From Virgibacillus proomii (GTDB lineage: Bacteria; Bacillota; Bacilli; Bacillales; Amphibacillaceae): 64,000 bases of DNA. The position numbers and the translations under genes were made by a program. The stretch's first letter is position 1, and every line of letters begins with the position of its first letter. Positions 17,282-27,952 of this stretch are shown one piece after another. The stretch lies in the NCBI RefSeq assembly GCF_018916875.1, contig NZ_JAHLNO010000024.1:1-64000 (forward strand). The letters run 5' to 3'. The notes under the pieces were generated by a model. That model was not told the origin of the DNA. It made no database searches and saw only the letters and a list, made by a program, of their open reading frames with translations.

Positions 17282-18517
17282 TTACTCCACTAATAGCCGA
17301 TTTAACGGAATCTCGTTTCGCATATATCCTTTTACTTCATATACTTGTCTAACTTCATCAAATTGTTTTTTCTCAATAATTGTATCTCGTTCCAATTGCT
17401 GTAACAGTTTGCCTTGATCTGGTGGCAGAGAAACCGCATAGTATTCCCATTCTTTTATTAATAGATGTTCTATCGTCGTTAGGACTAGATTAATATCAGC
17501 TGCTTCATAAGCACTAATAAATAGATGAGGATGATTGATTGGGATTACATCCTGCTTGATAAGATCTTTTTTATTATAAACGGTAAGCATTGGAAACGTT
17601 TGCGCATTCAACTCTTTTAACAATTCTAATACCGTATCCTGCTGCTGATTTAGATTCGGATGTGATCCATCAACCATATGAATGAGAAAATCGGCTTCCG
17701 TAACCTCTTCCAAAGTAGATTTAAAAGCAGCAATTAATGATGTTGGTAAATCTTGTAGAAAACCAACTGTATCTGTAATTAATACTTGCATCCCTGATGG
17801 AAGCTGGATTTGCCTTGTCAGAGGATCAAGAGTAGCAAATAATTGATCTTCTTCCAAAGAATTACTATTGGTTAGCCGATTAAAAAGCGTCGATTTACCT
17901 GCATTCGTATAGCCAACAATGGCAATTTGAAATACATCATTCGTCTTACGTCGCTTGCGATATTGTTCTCTTTGCTTTACTACTGTAAGTAGTCGCTGTC
18001 TGATATCATGTATGCGTCTTCGAATATGGCGTTGATCTGTCTCTAATTTTGTTTCTCCGGGCCCCCTCGTTCCGATACCTCCACCAAGACGAGACAGTTC
18101 AATACCTTGTCCTCGCAATCTCGGCAACATATATTCAAGCTGAGCAAGTTCTACTTGCAGCTTTCCCTCTTTTGTACGGGCACGTTGTGCAAAAATATCT
18201 AAAATCAATTGGCTTCGATCGATAATGCGCACACCAAAGGAGCTCCCTAGATTTCGTAACTGACCAGGGGATAATTCATCATTAGAAATAACTAAATCAA
18301 TTGCACTTTCTGTAACCAACGATTTTATATCTGCTATTTTTCCTGAACCAATATATGTAGCAGGATGAATCTTATCCCGCTTTTGTGTAACGATATGGAT
18401 GACTTTTCCACCTGCTGTATCACTTAAGGATTGTAATTCAGCTAGTGACGACTGGAATTGGTCTTGGTCTTGCGATGGCTGTTTGACAGCAATAATAAGA
18501 ATTCTTTCTTTTGACAC
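17282..18517 (-). CDS. hflX: HflX, ribosome-associated GTPase
   Basis: This 411-residue GTPase has the HflX N-terminal domain (residues 1-115, with the ATYIGSGKIADI motif), a coiled-coil linker containing GGGIGTRGPGETKLETD, then a G domain with G1 GYTNAGKST, G3 DTVGF and G4 NKKD. HflX splits ribosomes, especially stalled or heat-damaged 70S particles. It starts with GTG (AGAGGT upstream). It forms an operon with ynbB, as ynbA-ynbB do in B. subtilis. Confidence 0.94.
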   Translation of the reverse strand: MSKERILIIAVKQPSQDQDQFQSSLAELQSLSDTAGGKVIHIVTQKRDKIHPATYIGSGKIADIKSLVTESAIDLVISNDELSPGQLRNLGSSFGVRIIDRSQLILDIFAQRARTKEGKLQVELAQLEYMLPRLRGQGIELSRLGGGIGTRGPGETKLETDQRHIRRRIHDIRQRLLTVVKQREQYRKRRKTNDVFQIAIVGYTNAGKSTLFNRLTNSNSLEEDQLFATLDPLTRQIQLPSGMQVLITDTVGFLQDLPTSLIAAFKSTLEEVTEADFLIHMVDGSHPNLNQQQDTVLELLKELNAQTFPMLTVYNKKDLIKQDVIPINHPHLFISAYEAADINLVLTTIEHLLIKEWEYYAVSLPPDQGKLLQQLERDTIIEKKQFDEVRQVYEVKGYMRNEIPLNRLLVE

Positions 18518-18654
18518 AAACAGAACCTCTTTCTTTTCTCTTGACTATTCTCGTATTCAAGCTCTCCTATCTATCATAGCAAATAATAAGAAATACACCA
18601 AAGTTTATCTATTTTAACAAAAGTTCAAAGCCCAAAAATTGACCGCTCCAATGA

Positions 18655-19578
18655 TTAAAATGGTTTTAATTGTAGATCTCTTGCAGTTAAATAAATTAGA
18701 TCATCTGTCGTAAAATGTTCATTTTCTAATAATCTGACGGCATGTGTACGAATGGCACCTTCAATTATATTGCGAACATAACGGGCATTAGAAAAATTAC
18801 GGTTATACTCTCTTGTTTTTCTCAATAAATGCGTTTTTAATTCTAATTCTGCATCTTTGGTTAGCTGGTATTCACGTTCGGCAGCCATTCGCTTGGCGAT
18901 TTTAAGTAATTGTGTTGCACCATAATCCTGAAATTCCAAAATAAATGGAAACCTTGACTCTAAACCAGGATTTAGCGCTAAAAACCGCTCCATTTCATAC
19001 GGATATCCAGCAAGGATTAATACAAAGTCATGCTGATGATCCTCCATCTGCTTTACTAATGTATCAATCGCTTCTTTGCCAAAATCTTTTTCTCCACCTC
19101 GAGCCAGTGAGTATGCTTCATCAACAAACAACACCCCACCTTGTGCCTTTTGCACTAGTGCCCTTGTTTTCTGAGCGGTTTGACCAATGTATTCTCCGAC
19201 TAAGTCTGCACGTTCTGCTTCAATACAATGCCCTTTTGACAACAGATCCATATCATAATACAATTTGGCAAGCTTCCTGGCAACTGTCGTTTTACCTGTA
19301 CCTGGGTTTCCTTTAAATAGCATATGCAAGACTTGTTGATGGTTCATTAATCCAAGTTCTTTTCTTTTCTTGTTTATAATAACAGTAGCGTAAATTTCCT
19401 TGATTCGCTCTTTTAATTCCTTCATACCGATAAATGAAGAAAACGCTTGATCAATTTCATGAAACGGATTTTTCTTTTTTGCACCTTGTAAGCGTGGAGA
19501 GGATAAATGCGTGCTGCTTTTCTCCTTTAAAATAATATTCACTTGCCCATTTCGGTTTCTTATCATTTGCGTTTCCAT
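18655..19578 (-). CDS. spoVK: SpoVK, AAA+ ATPase of stage V sporulation
   Basis: This 307-residue protein has a CbbX-like AAA+ module: Walker A GNPGTGKTTVARK (about residue 92), Walker B GGVLFVDEAYSL (about 150) and the arginine-finger region NPGLESRFPF. SpoVK is needed for late spore maturation; its substrate is unknown. GAGGGGTGATGAC precedes the ATG. A CGTATACTA at 19609-19601 resembles the sigma-K -10 CATANNNTA with one mismatch, which would suit mother-cell expression (weak inference). Confidence 0.92.
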   Translation of the reverse strand: METQMIRNRNGQVNIILKEKSSTHLSSPRLQGAKKKNPFHEIDQAFSSFIGMKELKERIKEIYATVIINKKRKELGLMNHQQVLHMLFKGNPGTGKTTVARKLAKLYYDMDLLSKGHCIEAERADLVGEYIGQTAQKTRALVQKAQGGVLFVDEAYSLARGGEKDFGKEAIDTLVKQMEDHQHDFVLILAGYPYEMERFLALNPGLESRFPFILEFQDYGATQLLKIAKRMAAEREYQLTKDAELELKTHLLRKTREYNRNFSNARYVRNIIEGAIRTHAVRLLENEHFTTDDLIYLTARDLQLKPF

Positions 19579-19647
19579 GTCATCACCCCTCAGTTAGTTT
19601 TAGTATACGTCTAAAACAAAAAGGTGTGACATTTGCCTAGGTAACTT

Positions 19648-19742
19648 TTAGAAAAACTTAGCTTGTCGCCAAGTCTTTATGGCGAAAGCTATAGTTTTCT
19701 TATACTATAAACTATAAAGTTTTATACTTTCCTATAGTGTAA
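19648..19742 (+). repeat. Dispersed repeat family B, copy B2
   Basis: Near-identical to the other copies; the first hairpin arm has one change (ACTTAGC). Its ACTATA end is followed on the plus strand by an A-run, the same T-rich border on the minus strand as other copies, but here next to a degenerate family A end rather than a gene terminator. Confidence 0.8.
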
Positions 19743-19748
19743 AAAAGA

Positions 19749-19835
19749 AATTCATTCCACATCTAAGATGCTGTAGGAATCCCGCTTCAAGAGTTAGAGA
19801 ATACGAAGAAATAACGACACTTTACATTCAGGAAA
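19749..19835 (-). repeat. Degenerate partial family A copy
   Basis: CCACATCTAAGATGCTGTAG...CCGCTTCAAGAG matches the right end of family A in reverse orientation; the rest is lost. Confidence 0.45.
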
Positions 19836-19861
19836 AAGGAAAACAACGACGGTGGTAGGAG

Positions 19862-19961
19862 TCAATGTTGACTTGTCTCAAAGTATGGTGCTTAAGCTAA
19901 ACAACGCTCTTTTAAAAAGGATATCCATCATGCAGAAGAAGATATAATTTCCTATATGATC
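19862..19961 (+). repeat. Degenerate family C copy abutting the hfq terminator
   Basis: AATGTTGACTT...GCTTAAGCTAAAC...AAAAAGGATATCCATCATG...GATATAATTTCCT follows the order of the right half of family C and its extension. It ends at the A-run of the hfq terminator, as intact C copies do at cotE, recA and pnp. Confidence 0.6.
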
Positions 19962-19995
19962 AAAAACCGGATGCATTTCCGCACCCGGTTTTTAT
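19962..19995 (-). terminator. Terminator of hfq
   Basis: AAAAACCGG and CCGGTTTTT arms form a stem directly after the hfq stop, with a T-run on the minus strand. Confidence 0.85.
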
Positions 19996-19996
19996 A

Positions 19997-20221
19997 TTAT
20001 TCCTTTTCCAATTCAACGTTTTTAGCTGGGGAAAAGGTAGAAATCGCATGTTTAAAAATTAATTGCTGCTTTCCATCGGATTCAATTAAAACAGTAAAAT
20101 TATCAAATCCTTTGATAACTCCTCGAAGTTGAAAGCCATTGGTTAGAAAAACAGTTACTGCAATACGGTTCTTCCTAAGTTGATTTAAATATTGGTCTTG
20201 AATATTTACGGTTTGCGCCAT
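19997..20221 (-). CDS. hfq: Hfq, RNA chaperone
   Basis: This 74-residue Sm-like protein carries Sm1 ([34 protein letters not shown]) and Sm2 (IFKHAISTF, the bacterial KHAIST motif). It forms a hexameric ring that binds U-rich and A-rich RNA. It lies 41 bases after miaA in the conserved miaA-hfq pair and has an AGGAGG site. Confidence 0.96.
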   Translation of the reverse strand: MAQTVNIQDQYLNQLRKNRIAVTVFLTNGFQLRGVIKGFDNFTVLIESDGKQQLIFKHAISTFSPAKNVELEKE

Positions 20222-20262
20222 TATACTTCCTCCTCATATCTATCTACTATATCTAGTTCGAC

Positions 20263-21192
20263 CTAGCTATGCAAAAATCCTGCAAGATCGTCTAAAATTT
20301 TTCTAAATTTTTCATTAATTGCTCCATCTGAAACGTCATACCAAACTACATCCATTTTATTACGAAACCAAGTATATTGTCTTTTAGCATAGCGACGTGA
20401 ATTTTGTTTTAGCGTTTCGACCGCTTTCTTTAACGTTTTTTCTCCCTTAAAATAAGGAATAAACTCTTTATAGCCGATCGCCTGCATGGATTGTTCATGA
20501 GTATAGCCTTTTTGATATAATTTTTTAACCTCATTAATAAGTCCACGTTCCATCATCATGTCAACTCGATGGTTAATTCGTTTATATAATTCATCTCTTT
20601 GCATTTCAAGCCCGATTAATTTTACATCAAAAGGTGATTCCTTCACCTGTTGTTGAAAATCTGACATTCTTTTTCCTGTTGTCTCGTAAATTTCTAAAGC
20701 TCTAACAACACGTCGATAGTTATTTGGATGAATTTTAGCCGCCTGCTTAGGATCAATTTCCTGTAATCTCTTATATAGCGGTTCAATCCCAAAAGCGGCT
20801 ATCTCATTTTCTAGTTTTTCAACTACTTCTTCATCTCGTTTGTAAGTTGGAAAATTATAACTATAAAGCGCTGCCTGAACATATAAACCACTACCACCAA
20901 CAAGAATAGGAAGCTTATTCTTTTTTGAAATGATATCAATATAATGGGTAACGTATTGCTGAAAATCCGCAACAGAAAAAGGTTCATCGGGATCTTTCAT
21001 ATCAATCATATAATGAGGAATCCCTTGCATTTCTTCTTTCGTTATTTTCGCAGTACCAATATCCATCCCTCTATAAACTTGCATAGAGTCCCCACTAATA
21101 ACTTCCCCGCTAAATCGTTTGGCTACTTCTATACTTAATTTTGTTTTACCTACGGCGGTAGGGCCCACTATGGCAATGACTTTATTTTTCAT
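20263..21192 (-). CDS. miaA: tRNA dimethylallyltransferase
   Basis: This 309-residue enzyme adds a dimethylallyl group to N6 of A37 in tRNAs reading UNN codons. It has the P-loop GPTAVGKTKLS (residues 10-20), SGDSMQVYRGMDIGTAK and the VGGSGLYVQA loop, and the RYAKRQYTWFRN C-terminal motif. Its product is methylthiolated by MiaB, also encoded in this window. AGGGGAAT precedes the ATG. Confidence 0.96.
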   Translation of the reverse strand: MKNKVIAIVGPTAVGKTKLSIEVAKRFSGEVISGDSMQVYRGMDIGTAKITKEEMQGIPHYMIDMKDPDEPFSVADFQQYVTHYIDIISKKNKLPILVGGSGLYVQAALYSYNFPTYKRDEEVVEKLENEIAAFGIEPLYKRLQEIDPKQAAKIHPNNYRRVVRALEIYETTGKRMSDFQQQVKESPFDVKLIGLEMQRDELYKRINHRVDMMMERGLINEVKKLYQKGYTHEQSMQAIGYKEFIPYFKGEKTLKKAVETLKQNSRRYAKRQYTWFRNKMDVVWYDVSDGAINEKFRKILDDLAGFLHS

Positions 21193-21216
21193 TCGTATTC
21201 CCCTAATTCTACTGCA

Positions 21217-21666
21217 TTATTTATCTTGTAAATAAGCTCTAAGCATCCAGATATATTTTTCCAGATTTGCCTGTATCCCTATCAGTAAATCCTCTGTTGG
21301 ACTGTCATGTAGACGGCTTGCTTCTGGTAAACCTTGATCTTGAATTTCCGATACCATTTGCTGAAGGTCTGAAACTAGTTGTTGAATGATTTCATGTTCC
21401 TTATCGTCAGCAGAAGCCTCTTCTAACGTCGCCTCTTTAATATATTTCACCATTGTTGCTAATGGTTTTCCATTAATCATTAAAATTCGCTCAGCAACTT
21501 CATCTAAATCTTGAGCTATTTGGTCATACATCTCTTCAAATTGTTTGTGTAATACAAAGAAGTTTCTCCCTTGAATAAACCAGTGATAACGATGTAATTT
21601 TACATACAATACAAATTGATTAGAAAGAAGTTGATTTAAAAAATTTACAAGCGTTTGATTTTCCAT
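21217..21666 (-). CDS. dps: Dps-family ferritin-like protein
   Basis: This 149-residue four-helix protein matches the Dps group: ferroxidase-site residues in LHRYHWFIQGRNFFVLH and FEEMYDQIAQDLDEVAERI, and KYIWMLRAYLQ at the end. Dps dodecamers store iron and protect DNA from peroxide. A GTG three codons upstream is in frame, but ATG 21666 has AAAGG eight bases away. B. subtilis lacks dps at this site, so the gene may have been placed here in this lineage; it sits between mutL and miaA. Confidence 0.9.
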   Translation of the reverse strand: MENQTLVNFLNQLLSNQFVLYVKLHRYHWFIQGRNFFVLHKQFEEMYDQIAQDLDEVAERILMINGKPLATMVKYIKEATLEEASADDKEHEIIQQLVSDLQQMVSEIQDQGLPEASRLHDSPTEDLLIGIQANLEKYIWMLRAYLQDK

Positions 21667-21726
21667 AGCACACACCTTTTCTATTTTTTCTTAGTATTGG
21701 AAAGATGTGGCTATTTTTATACATAG

Positions 21727-23583
21727 TTACATCACTCGTTTAAACATTTTCTTCAATTCATACGTGGAAAAATGAACAATAATTGGTCTGCCATGCGGAC
21801 AAGTGAACGGATCTTCCGTCTGTCGTAAGTCTTCAAGCAGTTGAAACATTTCGTCTTGATTTAAATAATGATTTGCCTTAATGGACCGCTTGCAAGACAT
21901 TAAAATTGCCGCATCTTCACGAATTTTTTCAACATCTATTTTTTCATCACTCATTATTTGTTCAACCATTTCCCGGATAATATCTTCCTCATATCCAGTT
22001 GGAAACCAATTTGGGTGTGAACGAATAATATATGTTTGGTGACCAAATGATTCAAAAAAAATTCCTGCTTGTTTTAGTTCTTCTTTATATTGTTCAATCC
22101 AAATAGATTCCTGCTTGGAAAATTCAAATGTTAATGGGATTAATAATTCTTGTAACTCATTGATTGGCGCTCCTAGTTTTTTCTTGAAGAACTCATACTT
22201 CACTCGTTCTTGTGCCGCATGTTGATCAATCATGTATAAACCATTTTCGTTTTGCGCTAAAATATACGTTCCTTGCAGCTGCCCAATTGGATACATAATT
22301 GGGACGCGTGGTTCTTCCAGACTCGTTTCATGAATTGTCTCGTCGATTTTAACTTCATCGTTATTTTCTGTATATTGTTTTTGTTCTATAACAGGTTCGG
22401 ATAAGTACGGTTCTTGTTCTGTCACTGTTATATGCTCTTCTATCTTCTTATCCATAAAAGAAGAGGATGTAGTCGGTTCATATATCGTCTGTTGCCAATG
22501 ATCATCATTTCTTGGTTGTGATGTTGGTTCACTAAAATCCATGCTATGTTGAACCGTTTTTACTTTAGGTAAAGGTTTCTGCTCTATTTCGGGAATTAAA
22601 GTAATCTCTTTAAAGCGATTTTTTATGGCTAGTTCAATCGCTTGAAACAGTTCTTTATCTTTACTAAAACGTACTTCCAGCTTAGTGGGATGAACATTAA
22701 CATCGACTAATATCGGATCCATTTGAATCAATAAGACAACAATAGGTGAACGACCAATTGGAAGTAATGTATGATACGCTTGAATGATCGCTTTATTTAA
22801 AGGAATGCTTTTAATATATCGCCCATTTATAATTGTCGAAATGTAATTTCTCGAAGCTCTCGTCACTTCGGGCTTAGCAATATACCCTTCGATCTTAAAA
22901 TCAAGCGTTTCATGTTTAACATCAAGCATCTGCCTAGCTACATTCATACCATAAACTTGAGAAATAACCTGTAATAAATCTCCGGTTCCAGCTGTTCGAA
23001 AAATCCCCCTTCCATTATGTGTTACTTCAAAGCGCACTTCAGGATGAGATAAAGACAGCCGGTTGATTAAGTCAGTAATATGACCAAGCTCGGTATGAAT
23101 GGTCTTCATATATTTTAAACGGGCAGGCGTATTATAAAATAAATCGGTTACCGTAATTTCGGAGCCCTTTCTTGCTGATGCCTTCTTTTTTCCGGTTACT
23201 TTTCCTCCTTCCAGAGCCAAATAAGTTCCTGCTTCTTCACCAGTTGAAGTTTGTATCGTTAATTTACTTACAGAAGCAATACTGGCAAGTGCCTCCCCGC
23301 GGAATCCCAGCGTACGGACATGGAATAAATCTGTTTCACTTTTAATTTTACTCGTGGCATGACGTAAAAAAGCGGTTTCGCAATCTGCTTCGGACATTCC
23401 TTCTCCATTATCTGTCACCTTGATTTCTTCAAGGCCTGCCTCCTTAATATCAATTTTTATCCATGTACTGTTTGCATCGATGCTGTTTTCAACAAGTTCC
23501 TTCACTACAGAAGCCGGTCGCTCTACAACTTCCCCAGCTGCGATTTTATTGGCGAGCGCATCTGGCATCTGAATTATTTTCAT
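21727..23583 (-). CDS. mutL: MutL, DNA mismatch repair endonuclease
   Basis: This 618-residue protein has the GHKL ATPase domain (residues 1-330: [25 protein letters not shown]), a variable linker (about 345-440), and a C-terminal endonuclease/dimerisation domain with [12 protein letters not shown], ACKxSIK-type [12 protein letters not shown] and CPHGRP metal-site motifs. It nicks the new strand after MutS binds a mismatch. AAGGAAGGGA precedes the ATG. It is separated from mutS by a 600-base gap filled with repeats, unlike the tight mutSL pair of B. subtilis. Confidence 0.96.
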   Translation of the reverse strand: MKIIQMPDALANKIAAGEVVERPASVVKELVENSIDANSTWIKIDIKEAGLEEIKVTDNGEGMSEADCETAFLRHATSKIKSETDLFHVRTLGFRGEALASIASVSKLTIQTSTGEEAGTYLALEGGKVTGKKKASARKGSEITVTDLFYNTPARLKYMKTIHTELGHITDLINRLSLSHPEVRFEVTHNGRGIFRTAGTGDLLQVISQVYGMNVARQMLDVKHETLDFKIEGYIAKPEVTRASRNYISTIINGRYIKSIPLNKAIIQAYHTLLPIGRSPIVVLLIQMDPILVDVNVHPTKLEVRFSKDKELFQAIELAIKNRFKEITLIPEIEQKPLPKVKTVQHSMDFSEPTSQPRNDDHWQQTIYEPTTSSSFMDKKIEEHITVTEQEPYLSEPVIEQKQYTENNDEVKIDETIHETSLEEPRVPIMYPIGQLQGTYILAQNENGLYMIDQHAAQERVKYEFFKKKLGAPINELQELLIPLTFEFSKQESIWIEQYKEELKQAGIFFESFGHQTYIIRSHPNWFPTGYEEDIIREMVEQIMSDEKIDVEKIREDAAILMSCKRSIKANHYLNQDEMFQLLEDLRQTEDPFTCPHGRPIIVHFSTYELKKMFKRVM

Positions 23584-23756
23584 GCAAACATCCCTTCCTT
23601 CTAAACATAAATATGAAACAAGAGCGCGAGTTCCTAACAGTAACTGACAAATTCCTCGCGTATTCAGATCAACAATGACAAACGACGAGAAAGTCCATTT
23701 TCAGTGTCTAAGAAACAATACCCGTTTTTTACATGCGGCTATCTCTTTTGAAAATA

Positions 23757-23905
23757 GCTTTGTCTAGCTTATGCGTTCAAGCTATAGCAAACTTCAATCT
23801 GCTTCCTATGGTAAGTTAACATCAGCTCGAATCTAAAGGAAGGCTGACTAAAAACGGGCTTGTCGCTCAGGCGTCGGCATACCCCTGTTTTAGAGGTATG
23901 TTTTC
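23757..23905 (-). repeat. Dispersed repeat family C, copy C4 (reverse)
   Basis: Reverse-oriented copy of the family also present at 26.9, 27.1 and 35.0 kb: CTAGCTTATGCG, TAACATCAGCTCGAATC, AAAAACGGGCTTGTCGC and GGCATACCCCTGTTTTAGAG blocks in order. The last block forms a hairpin and leads into a T-rich tract and repeat B3. Confidence 0.75.
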
Positions 23906-23910
23906 TTTAT

Positions 23911-24003
23911 ACTATAGGAAAGTATAAAACTTTAGGGTTTATAGTATAAGAAAAACTACAGCTTTCGCTAAAGACTTGGCGACAAGCCAAGTTTTTCTAA
24001 TTG
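23911..24003 (-). repeat. Dispersed repeat family B, copy B3 (reverse)
   Basis: The only B copy in reverse orientation. It again starts (ACTATAGGAAAG) right after a T-rich stretch that follows a hairpin, here ATACCCCTGTTTTAGAGGTAT at the end of C4. Confidence 0.85.
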
Positions 24004-24034
24004 TCAGGAGTTCCCTAGTTGTATAGTAATTGCG

Positions 24035-24140
24035 CTTTTGTATCTAGCTTATGCACTCGAAAGCGAACAGCCCCTCGCAGGCAGTCTCCTCATTGGAGTT
24101 CCAGCACTTATCGGGACTGATTAAGGCGCTTTTACCTTTT
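24035..24140 (+). repeat. Dispersed repeat family D, copy D1
   Basis: GGCAGTCTCCTCATTGGAG, TTCCAGCACTTATCGGGACT and AAGGCGCTTTTACCTTTTG blocks match D2 at 44.7 kb and, reversed, the stretch at 30.6 kb. The AAGGCGCTTxxACTTTTG edge is the reverse complement of the outer left end of family C. Confidence 0.65.
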
Positions 24141-24181
24141 GGTTTTCGCGAATTGCTGACTTGTCAATTCTACTATTTCAT

Positions 24182-26770
24182 CTAACTTTTACGAGCCTTC
24201 TTTTGCAAACGATAGAGTTCATTCATTGCATCCATCGGTGTCATGTCAAATAAGTCTAATTCTTTTAATTCCTTTACAACGATTGCTTCCTGTTTGGAAA
24301 TGCTTGGTTCTTTCTTTTCCTTCGATTCTTCAACGAAAAAGGAGAGTTGAGCCGTTTGCTCTGTCGTAGCTGCTGCTTCCTGTTGTTTATTTACTTGTTC
24401 TTTTCCTTCTAATTCTACTAAAATTTCCCCGGCTCTTGAAATTAAGGACTGTGGTAAATCCGCTAATTTAGCAACATGGATACCATAGCTTTGATCAGCA
24501 GGTCCTTCTTTAATTTGATGGAGAAAAACGACATTTCCTTCATGTTCTTCTGCACGAACATGAATATTTCTTAAATTTGGCAAGGTTTTCTCCAAATCTG
24601 TAAGTTCATGGTAATGAGTTGAAAAAAGTGTCTTAGCATGAATATGGTTGTGAATATATTCAATAATTGCTTGTGCTAAAGCCATTCCATCATACGTACT
24701 TGTTCCTCTACCGATTTCATCAAACAAAATAAGACTTCTATCGGTAGCATTTGTAATTGCATGATTTGCCTCTAACATTTCTACCATGAACGTACTTTGT
24801 CCTGCAACTAAGTCATCAGCTGCTCCAATTCTCGTGAAAATTTGGTCAAAAACAAGAAGTTGTGCTGATTCGCACGGTACGAAGCAGCCAATTTGCCCCA
24901 TAATTACAGTTAACGCTAACTGGCGCATATACGTGCTTTTTCCAGACATATTTGGACCAGTAATTAGCAAAATATGTTTATTATGATCAAGTTCAATGTC
25001 ATTTGGTACAAATGATCCATCATCCATCACTTGCTCGATGACCGGATGCCTGCTTTGCTTAATGAAAAGACGTTCTTTATCAAATGTAGGACGAACATAA
25101 TTGTTTGCTTCACTTACGGTAGCAAACCCTTGTAAAACATCAACATAGCTTACTTCTTCTGCTAATCGTTGTAACTCTGGAATGTATTCTTTAATGCGAT
25201 CGCGAATTTCAATAAATAATTGATACTCTAATTCAACACTTTTTTCTTCTGCTTCTAAAATGAGTTGTTCTTTCTCCTTCAACTCTGGTGTAACAAATCT
25301 TTCGGCATTCGTTAATGTCTGTTTTCGTTCGTAACGTCCTTCAGGGAGCAAATGCAAGTTTGCTTTAGTAACTTCGATATAATAACCAAATACTCGATTA
25401 TAGCCAATTTTTAAGGATTTAATATTTGTCTTTTGCTTTTCCTTTTGTTCAAGCTCTGCAATCCACTGCTTTCCATTTCTTGAAGCATCACGATATGTAT
25501 CCAATTGTTCATTATAACCATCTTTAATGATATCTCCTTCTTTGATCGAAAGAGGTGGGTCATCAGCGATGCTTGCTTCAAGCAGATCAACAATCTCAGG
25601 AGATACTTGAAAGTGATCTGCTAATTGTTGAATCTCTTTTTGGGTAAATTGCTGTAATAATACTCTAATTTCTGGTATTTTTTGTAGTGATTTTTTTAAT
25701 TGCTGAAGGTCGCGTGCATTGACATTTCCAAAAGCAATCCTGCCGGCGAGACGTTCCAAATCATAAACCGATTTTAATGTTTCTCTTAATACATCTCGTT
25801 CCATAAATTGCTGATAAAACCCATCAACAACCTCCAGCCTTTCCTCCATTTGGGTTGGATTCAATAATGGCCGCTCCAGCCACTTTTTTAACATCCGCGC
25901 ACCCATCGCAGTTACCGTTTTATCGAGCACCCAAAGTAAGCTGCCATAACGTTCTTTTTTTATTAATGTTTCAGTAAGCTCTAGATTGCGCTTAGAAAAC
26001 ATGTCTAACGATAGATAGTTTTTAAGTTCAATAATTTTTGCTTGTTGCATATGGTCAAGCGAACGCTTTTGTGTATGCTGAATATAATTTAATAATCTGC
26101 TAAATGCAGTTAATAGCCGCTCATCATGTAAGTTTTCGCATAAGTGACGGTATTCTCCATTAAAGTTTACTTCATCTTGATAGGAAAGCGTAACTTGTAG
26201 TCGCATTTTTAATTGTTTTTGTAATTCCTCAGGCAATTGAGAGGATACAACAACTTCTTTAATCGGTTGATTGTATAATTCATGAATTACGCTATCCCAA
26301 CCATGTTCAAAGACAGCAATTTGGTTTTCTCCTGTGGATAAATCATTATATACTAACACATAACTGGAATCAAAATGAGAAAGACTAGCAATATAATTGT
26401 TCTCCTTCTCATTTAACATATTCTTTTCCATTACCGTTCCAGGTGTTATTAACTGGATGACTTCTCGTTTTACGACACCTTTAGCCGTCTTTGGATCCTC
26501 AACTTGCTCACAAATTGCCACTTTATAGCCTTTATCAATCAAAATTTTTATGTAATTATCCGCAGAATGATATGGAACACCACACATTGGAATTGGCTTT
26601 GCCTTTCCTGAATCTCGCTTTGTTAATGTAATCTCTAATTCTCTAGCTGCTTGAATAGCATCATCGTAAAACAGTTCATAAAAATCACCTAAACGAAAAA
26701 AGAGAAAGGCATCTTTATGCTCTGCTTTTATTCTTAAATATTGTTCCATCATTGGTGTATGTTTCGCCAT
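24182..26770 (-). CDS. mutS: MutS, DNA mismatch recognition ATPase
   Basis: This 862-residue protein has the mismatch-contact Phe30-Tyr-Glu32 in GDFYELF, the connector, lever and clamp domains, and a C-terminal ABC-type ATPase with [26 protein letters not shown] and STHYHELT. A beta-clamp binding QLSFF lies near residue 820. It recognises base mismatches and small loops and recruits MutL. GGAGG precedes the ATG. Confidence 0.97.
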   Translation of the reverse strand: MAKHTPMMEQYLRIKAEHKDAFLFFRLGDFYELFYDDAIQAARELEITLTKRDSGKAKPIPMCGVPYHSADNYIKILIDKGYKVAICEQVEDPKTAKGVVKREVIQLITPGTVMEKNMLNEKENNYIASLSHFDSSYVLVYNDLSTGENQIAVFEHGWDSVIHELYNQPIKEVVVSSQLPEELQKQLKMRLQVTLSYQDEVNFNGEYRHLCENLHDERLLTAFSRLLNYIQHTQKRSLDHMQQAKIIELKNYLSLDMFSKRNLELTETLIKKERYGSLLWVLDKTVTAMGARMLKKWLERPLLNPTQMEERLEVVDGFYQQFMERDVLRETLKSVYDLERLAGRIAFGNVNARDLQQLKKSLQKIPEIRVLLQQFTQKEIQQLADHFQVSPEIVDLLEASIADDPPLSIKEGDIIKDGYNEQLDTYRDASRNGKQWIAELEQKEKQKTNIKSLKIGYNRVFGYYIEVTKANLHLLPEGRYERKQTLTNAERFVTPELKEKEQLILEAEEKSVELEYQLFIEIRDRIKEYIPELQRLAEEVSYVDVLQGFATVSEANNYVRPTFDKERLFIKQSRHPVIEQVMDDGSFVPNDIELDHNKHILLITGPNMSGKSTYMRQLALTVIMGQIGCFVPCESAQLLVFDQIFTRIGAADDLVAGQSTFMVEMLEANHAITNATDRSLILFDEIGRGTSTYDGMALAQAIIEYIHNHIHAKTLFSTHYHELTDLEKTLPNLRNIHVRAEEHEGNVVFLHQIKEGPADQSYGIHVAKLADLPQSLISRAGEILVELEGKEQVNKQQEAAATTEQTAQLSFFVEESKEKKEPSISKQEAIVVKELKELDLFDMTPMDAMNELYRLQKKARKS

Positions 26771-26867
26771 ATTTTATCCTCCAAAAAGCCCAAATATTCT
26801 TATGCTATTATAGCACACAATCGTATTTTCATTCGATTAATCCAATTTGGAACAGAACAAAAACTAG

Positions 26868-27061
26868 AAGTACGCGTTTTAGCGACGTACTAACTGGAGA
26901 CCTTCTGACGAGATAAAGGAAACATGCCCCTGCAACAGGGATATGCCGACGGTGGGCGGCAAGCCCGCTTTTAGTCGGCCTTCCTTTTGATTCGAGCCGA
27001 TGTTGACTTATCGTAGGAAGGAGATCGAAGTTTGCTAGTCGCTCGAGCGCTTAAACTAGAC
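26868..27061 (+). repeat. Dispersed repeat family C, copy C1 (tandem partner)
   Basis: First of two adjacent, almost identical copies with a period of about 205 bases. Blocks in order: GACGTACTAACTGGAGACC, ACATGCCCCTGCAACAGG (hairpin CCCCTGcaaCAGGG), GGCGGCAAGCCCGC (hairpin), GATTCGAGCCGATGTTGACT, and CTAGTCGCTCGAGCGCTTAA before ACTAGAC. Confidence 0.85.
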
Positions 27062-27327
27062 ATCAAAAGTACAAGCGCTCGGGTTAGCGACGTACAAACT
27101 GGAGACCTTCTGACGAGATAAAGGAAACATGCCCCTGCAACAGGGGTATGCCGACGGTGGGCGGCAAGCCCGCTTTTAGTCGGCCTTCCTTTTGATTCGA
27201 GCCGATGTTGACTTATCGTAGGAAGGAGATCGAAGTTTGCTAGTCGCTCGAGCGCTTAACTAGACGACGAAGCTACTTTTACAAAAGATATCCACCATGT
27301 AGAAACGGATATCGGTTCTAAACAATG
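27062..27327 (+). repeat. Dispersed repeat family C, copy C2 with right extension
   Basis: Second tandem copy, differing from C1 at only a few bases. It starts with CAAAAGTACAAGCGCTCGG and continues past ACTAGAC into an extension (AAAAGATATCCACCATGTAG, ACGGATATCGGTTCTAA) that ends at the A-run of the cotE terminator. Confidence 0.85.
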
Positions 27328-27362
27328 AAAAAATTACGAGGAACAACATTCCTCGTAATTTC
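27327..27362 (-). terminator. Terminator of cotE
   Basis: AAATTACGAGGAA (27331-27343) and TTCCTCGTAATTT (27349-27361) form 13 pairs with a T-run on the minus strand. Confidence 0.9.
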
Positions 27363-27363
27363 A

Positions 27364-27921
27364 TCAGTCTTGATTAACAAAATCCGGTTTCACATCTTCC
27401 AATTCATCATCTGTTAGTTCTACATCCCAGACTTCATCATCATCTACATGCTCACGCTTTGGATCAACACGGACTGCTATTTTTGTATCGCCAATAATCT
27501 GTACACTAAATTCCCGTTCAATTTCTACCGCAATCTTATGACCTTTACTTTCAATTGTACAATTCAGGCAATTAGGCTGCTGAATAACTTTGGCAATGAC
27601 ATCAAAGTCATCACTTAAGCTATTCTCATCTTTAACAGAAAGTGGAACCTTTTCAATGTACGTTACTCTTTCGGTTATCGCCTCTGTTTTTGTATTATCG
27701 TTGTATGAATACCAAATATTAACATCATAGCTGCCAACGATTTCTACTGTGTCTTTGGATTTCTTCTTGGCATTGTATAAATGGTTAATTATCCAGCATC
27801 CTAAAATGCTAGAAGGTTTATGTGATGGCGAGATGGAATGGGTTGCCTGCGAAAACTTACGACCTTTACCACATACCGCTTTTGTTATAATCTCTCGATA
27901 ATCTTTATCTAAAAAAGTCAT
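27364..27921 (-). CDS. cotE: CotE, spore coat morphogenetic protein
   Basis: The product (186 residues) matches Cot[32 protein letters not shown], the [13 protein letters not shown] block, VIQQPNCL, and an acidic tail ([18 protein letters not shown]). CotE directs outer coat assembly in the mother cell. The frame is open 14 codons upstream; ATG 27921 is chosen because GGAGGTAAAGG lies upstream and the protein then begins four residues before the conserved YREIITKA. One residue of note is Cys in ILGCW where B. subtilis has Gly. Confidence 0.94.
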   Translation of the reverse strand: MTFLDKDYREIITKAVCGKGRKFSQATHSISPSHKPSSILGCWIINHLYNAKKKSKDTVEIVGSYDVNIWYSYNDNTKTEAITERVTYIEKVPLSVKDENSLSDDFDVIAKVIQQPNCLNCTIESKGHKIAVEIEREFSVQIIGDTKIAVRVDPKREHVDDDEVWDVELTDDELEDVKPDFVNQD

Positions 27922-27952
27922 GATTACCTTTACCTCCTCTTTTTTCATAGTC

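Noticed and set aside
26868..27327. CRISPR-like array from the repeated blocks
   Set aside because: Only two long units with no regular spacers and no cas genes; it is a tandem copy of a dispersed repeat.
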